From an uncultured Christensenellaceae bacterium (GTDB lineage: Bacteria > Bacillota > Clostridia > Christensenellales > MGBC116941), in contig CAJUEF010000040.1 of NCBI GenBank assembly GCA_910585035.1, forward strand, positions 1-6,251: a DNA stretch of 6,251 bases. The letters run 5' to 3'. A program made the position numbers and the translations under genes. Below the pieces are notes generated by a model that was not told where the DNA came from, ran no database searches, and saw only the letters and a list, made by a program, of their open reading frames with translations. This document shows positions 4,927 through 6,251 of the stretch, piece by piece. Each line of letters opens with the position of its first letter. Positions within the stretch are counted from its first letter, which is position 1.

Positions 4927-5814
4927 TTGACGGATTATAATTTAACTGTAAATGTAAACAGTAACGGAATACCGCCTATAATAGACGTTGTTCAGGGAGA
5001 CAGCGGAAGAAACGTTGTTATTAAAGCAGCCGATATGGACTTAACAAATAAAACTGCGAGGGTATATGTTTTAAAGCCCAGCGGTTTGGATGTTTATTCA
5101 AATGCTGTTATAAATAATGATAAAATAACTGTGGAATTATCAAAACAGATGCTGGCTGAGCACGGAAGCGCAAAAATGCAGGTAAGTATTTATAACAGGA
5201 ATAATGAAAAGAGGGTAAGCACTTTCTATATTTATTTAAATATAGAAAAGTCGCTGCTGGAAGATGGGATGATTAACAGCAGTGTTGAATACGAAGTTCT
5301 TGATGATTTAATTGCAGGGGCAGAAGGGATAATGGCTGATATGCCTTCCATAAAATCTAGTATGGCTTTAATACCCGGTATGATGACAGCGCTAGTAAGC
5401 AAGTGGAGCAAGGACGAGTTGCGGATAGAAAATGGAAATGCCAATGTGGGATTAAAAAGTATTGATTCCCAGGTTGGTTTTGAAAGTAAGGCATCAAGAT
5501 ATTGCATAATAGGAAATACTTGCTTTGTGCAGTTTTATTTTAGTTTTAACGGAACAGTTCCTTCAAGTGGATTTACATTGGATCTGGACAAGCTTCCGGT
5601 AACGCCTTCAAGTGTTAATACATTTGTTCATTATATGTATTGCACAAATATTAAAACACCATATCCATCACCACAGTCAGGATACCTGCGACAATTTGGG
5701 ACATCTTTTAGGATGTATGCAAGCAACGGAACGTCCAGAGATATGTTTGCAATTAATACAACATGGCTGCAGGAAGGCACGACTATATCCGGCAGTTTTT
5801 GGTACACAATTTAA
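4927..5814 (+). CDS. BppU-family baseplate/fibre protein, copy 2, intact
   Basis: This 295-residue protein starts at TTG behind AAGGAGG. Residues 1-107 match the BppU N-terminal domain that anchors accessory fibre proteins to the phage baseplate: DVVQGDSGRN (20-29), DLTNKTARVYVLKPSG (38-53), KQMLAEHGSAKMQVSIY (73-89) and RVSTFYIYLN (96-105). A linker with GMINSSVEYEVLDDLIAG (114-131) follows. The C-terminal part (about 188-295) is a beta-type tip with RYCIIGNTCFVQFYFSFNG, probably for receptor binding. It lacks the long alanine heptad stalk of copy 1 and is otherwise its paralogue: in a 60-base aligned stretch (3766-3825 against 5038-5097) I count 51 identities, with 7 of the 9 differences silent. 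It precedes a small gene by 12 bases, so the two are co-transcribed. No promoter of its own is convincing. Confidence 0.85.
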   Translation: MTDYNLTVNVNSNGIPPIIDVVQGDSGRNVVIKAADMDLTNKTARVYVLKPSGLDVYSNAVINNDKITVELSKQMLAEHGSAKMQVSIYNRNNEKRVSTFYIYLNIEKSLLEDGMINSSVEYEVLDDLIAGAEGIMADMPSIKSSMALIPGMMTALVSKWSKDELRIENGNANVGLKSIDSQVGFESKASRYCIIGNTCFVQFYFSFNGTVPSSGFTLDLDKLPVTPSSVNTFVHYMYCTNIKTPYPSPQSGYLRQFGTSFRMYASNGTSRDMFAINTTWLQEGTTISGSFWYTI

Positions 5815-5826
5815 GGAGGGAAAATA

Positions 5827-6060
5827 ATGAAAACAAAAAATACATTAGATTACATAACAAACAGAGGATGCAGCATTAAAACGGAAAAATATATTGTAGA
5901 AGAAGGCATACAATATGTAATCGGCGAGCCTTCAAGAGTGGCTTATACGAACAGTATGTCAGGCAGGGCGGATTTGGAGCGGGATTATCCCGATTATTAT
6001 AATGCACTTGTTATGACAGTATGGGGAGATACTCCGACTGTAATTGATGAAGAAGAATAA
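5827..6060 (+). CDS. Small conserved-looking phage protein of unknown function
   Basis: This 77-residue acidic protein sits between the fibre gene and the lysis gene, where Firmicutes prophages often carry a short uncharacterised tail or chaperone-like protein. AAGGAGG (5813-5819) lies 7 bases before its ATG and overlaps the stop codon of the fibre gene. Visible features are KYIVEEGIQYVIGEPSRVAYTN (about 21-42, strand-rich), SGRADLERDYPDYYNALVMTVWGD (45-68) and an acidic end IDEEE. There is no signal peptide or membrane helix, so it is not a holin. It does not clearly match the XkdX family, which is shorter. A structural or assembly role is only positional inference. A strong terminator follows 13 bases downstream, so it closes the tail operon. 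Confidence 0.75.
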   Translation: MKTKNTLDYITNRGCSIKTEKYIVEEGIQYVIGEPSRVAYTNSMSGRADLERDYPDYYNALVMTVWGDTPTVIDEEE

Positions 6061-6073
6061 TTTTATGTAGAGC

Positions 6074-6101
6074 AAAAAGCGCCCTTAGGGGCGCTTTTTT
6101 T
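6074..6101 (+). terminator. Rho-independent terminator closing the tail operon
   Basis: GCGCCC (6079-6084) pairs with GGGCGC (6089-6094) around a TTAG loop, extended by five A-T pairs, and followed by seven T residues at 6095-6101. It separates the 77-residue gene from the endolysin gene. The symmetric A and T arms could also work on the minus strand. Confidence 0.92.
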
Positions 6102-6136
6102 ATGCAAAAAATATGTACTACCTTTTTGTGGTTTGG

Positions 6137-6166
6137 TGGTATTAATCGGTTTTAAGTGAAAGGAGG
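6137..6166 (+). promoter_or_regulatory. Possible endolysin promoter and its ribosome binding site
   Basis: TGGTATTAA (6137-6145) is an extended -10 candidate identical over nine bases to the one at 1482-1490; its -35 position is poor. Because a strong terminator lies just upstream, the next gene needs readthrough or its own promoter. AGGAGG at 6161-6166 lies 6 bases before GTG 6173 and is well supported; the promoter is weakly supported. Confidence 0.35.
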
Positions 6167-6172
6167 AAGAAA

Positions 6173-6251
6173 GTGGCAAGAGGAATTGAGAAGCTGCATC
6201 CGAAGGTGCAGGAGTATGCAGTAAGGTTAGTGGAGGAGTGTAAAAAGCAGG
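6173..6251 (+). CDS. Probable M15-family peptidase endolysin, 5' end only
   Basis: Only 26 codons are visible, from GTG 6173 behind AGGAGG, before the window ends. The protein opens ARGIEKLHPKVQEYAVRLVE, then ECKKQ. The ARGIEKLHP opening and the following amphipathic helix closely resemble the N-terminus of phage-encoded M15 (VanY/CwlK-type) peptidoglycan peptidases, which cut cell-wall peptide bridges during lysis. The catalytic His and Asp residues would lie beyond the window, so activity cannot be judged. The position after the tail genes fits a lysis gene. No holin precedes it here; one might follow, or lie elsewhere. Confidence 0.72.
   Translation, partial: MARGIEKLHPKVQEYAVRLVEECKKQ

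Noticed and set aside
5612..5827. 71-codon plus-strand frame within the second BppU-like gene
   Set aside because: It is out of frame with a well-supported gene, has no ribosome site, and its His- and Gln-rich product looks like a frame shadow.
1..6251. CRISPR arrays, tRNA or rRNA genes, insertion sequences
   Set aside because: No regularly spaced identical repeats, cloverleaf-like sequence, rRNA sequence or transposase frame was seen on either strand.

Overview
The window looks like part of a prophage, or a prophage remnant, in a low-GC Bacillota genome, probably a Clostridia member. The grounds are AT-rich intergenic DNA, heavy use of ATA (Ile) and AGG (Arg) codons, strong AAGGAG-type ribosome binding sites, TTG and GTG starts, and phage tail families typical of Firmicutes siphophages. 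I cannot name the species.

Layout. Bases 1-172 hold two hairpin terminators. One ends an unseen plus-strand gene to the left; the other lies just past the cupin gene that follows. Bases 173-610 (minus) encode a small cupin protein with its own extended -10 promoter. Bases 737-1366 (minus) encode an XRE-HTH plus S24 peptidase repressor of the CI/LexA self-cleaving type. The 236-base gap between the repressor and the tail gene carries a good repressor promoter, a perfect 12-base inverted repeat (likely operator), a candidate divergent promoter and a strong hairpin terminator. Next on the plus strand come a 678-residue prophage tail (tail-spike/minor structural) protein, two tandem BppU-like baseplate or fibre proteins, and a 77-residue unknown protein closed by a textbook terminator at 6074-6101. 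The first 26 codons of a probable M15-family endolysin run off the right edge.

How it fits together. The repressor probably shuts off its own promoter and the divergent one that reads toward the tail genes; RecA-stimulated self-cleavage would relieve this during DNA damage. The tail protein and BppU proteins would form the tip and receptor-binding apparatus, and the endolysin would release particles. The usual genes between repressor and tail tip (early genes, packaging, capsid, tape measure, distal tail) are absent, as are an integrase and a holin. This points to a large deletion or a reduced locus.

Signs of decay or remodelling. The first bppU-like copy has lost its frame near codon 18 in a way exactly explained by a 2-base deletion, and it ends at an in-frame TGA where a Trp codon is likely. 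It is followed by a 217-base AT-rich gap. The tail-spike C-terminus is a compositionally distinct, probably exchanged module, and its start region is odd, with a Shine-Dalgarno sequence inside the first codons. I found no convincing new class of system. The most interesting points are the repressor-to-tail junction with a terminator between promoter and tail gene, and the damaged/intact bppU pair.
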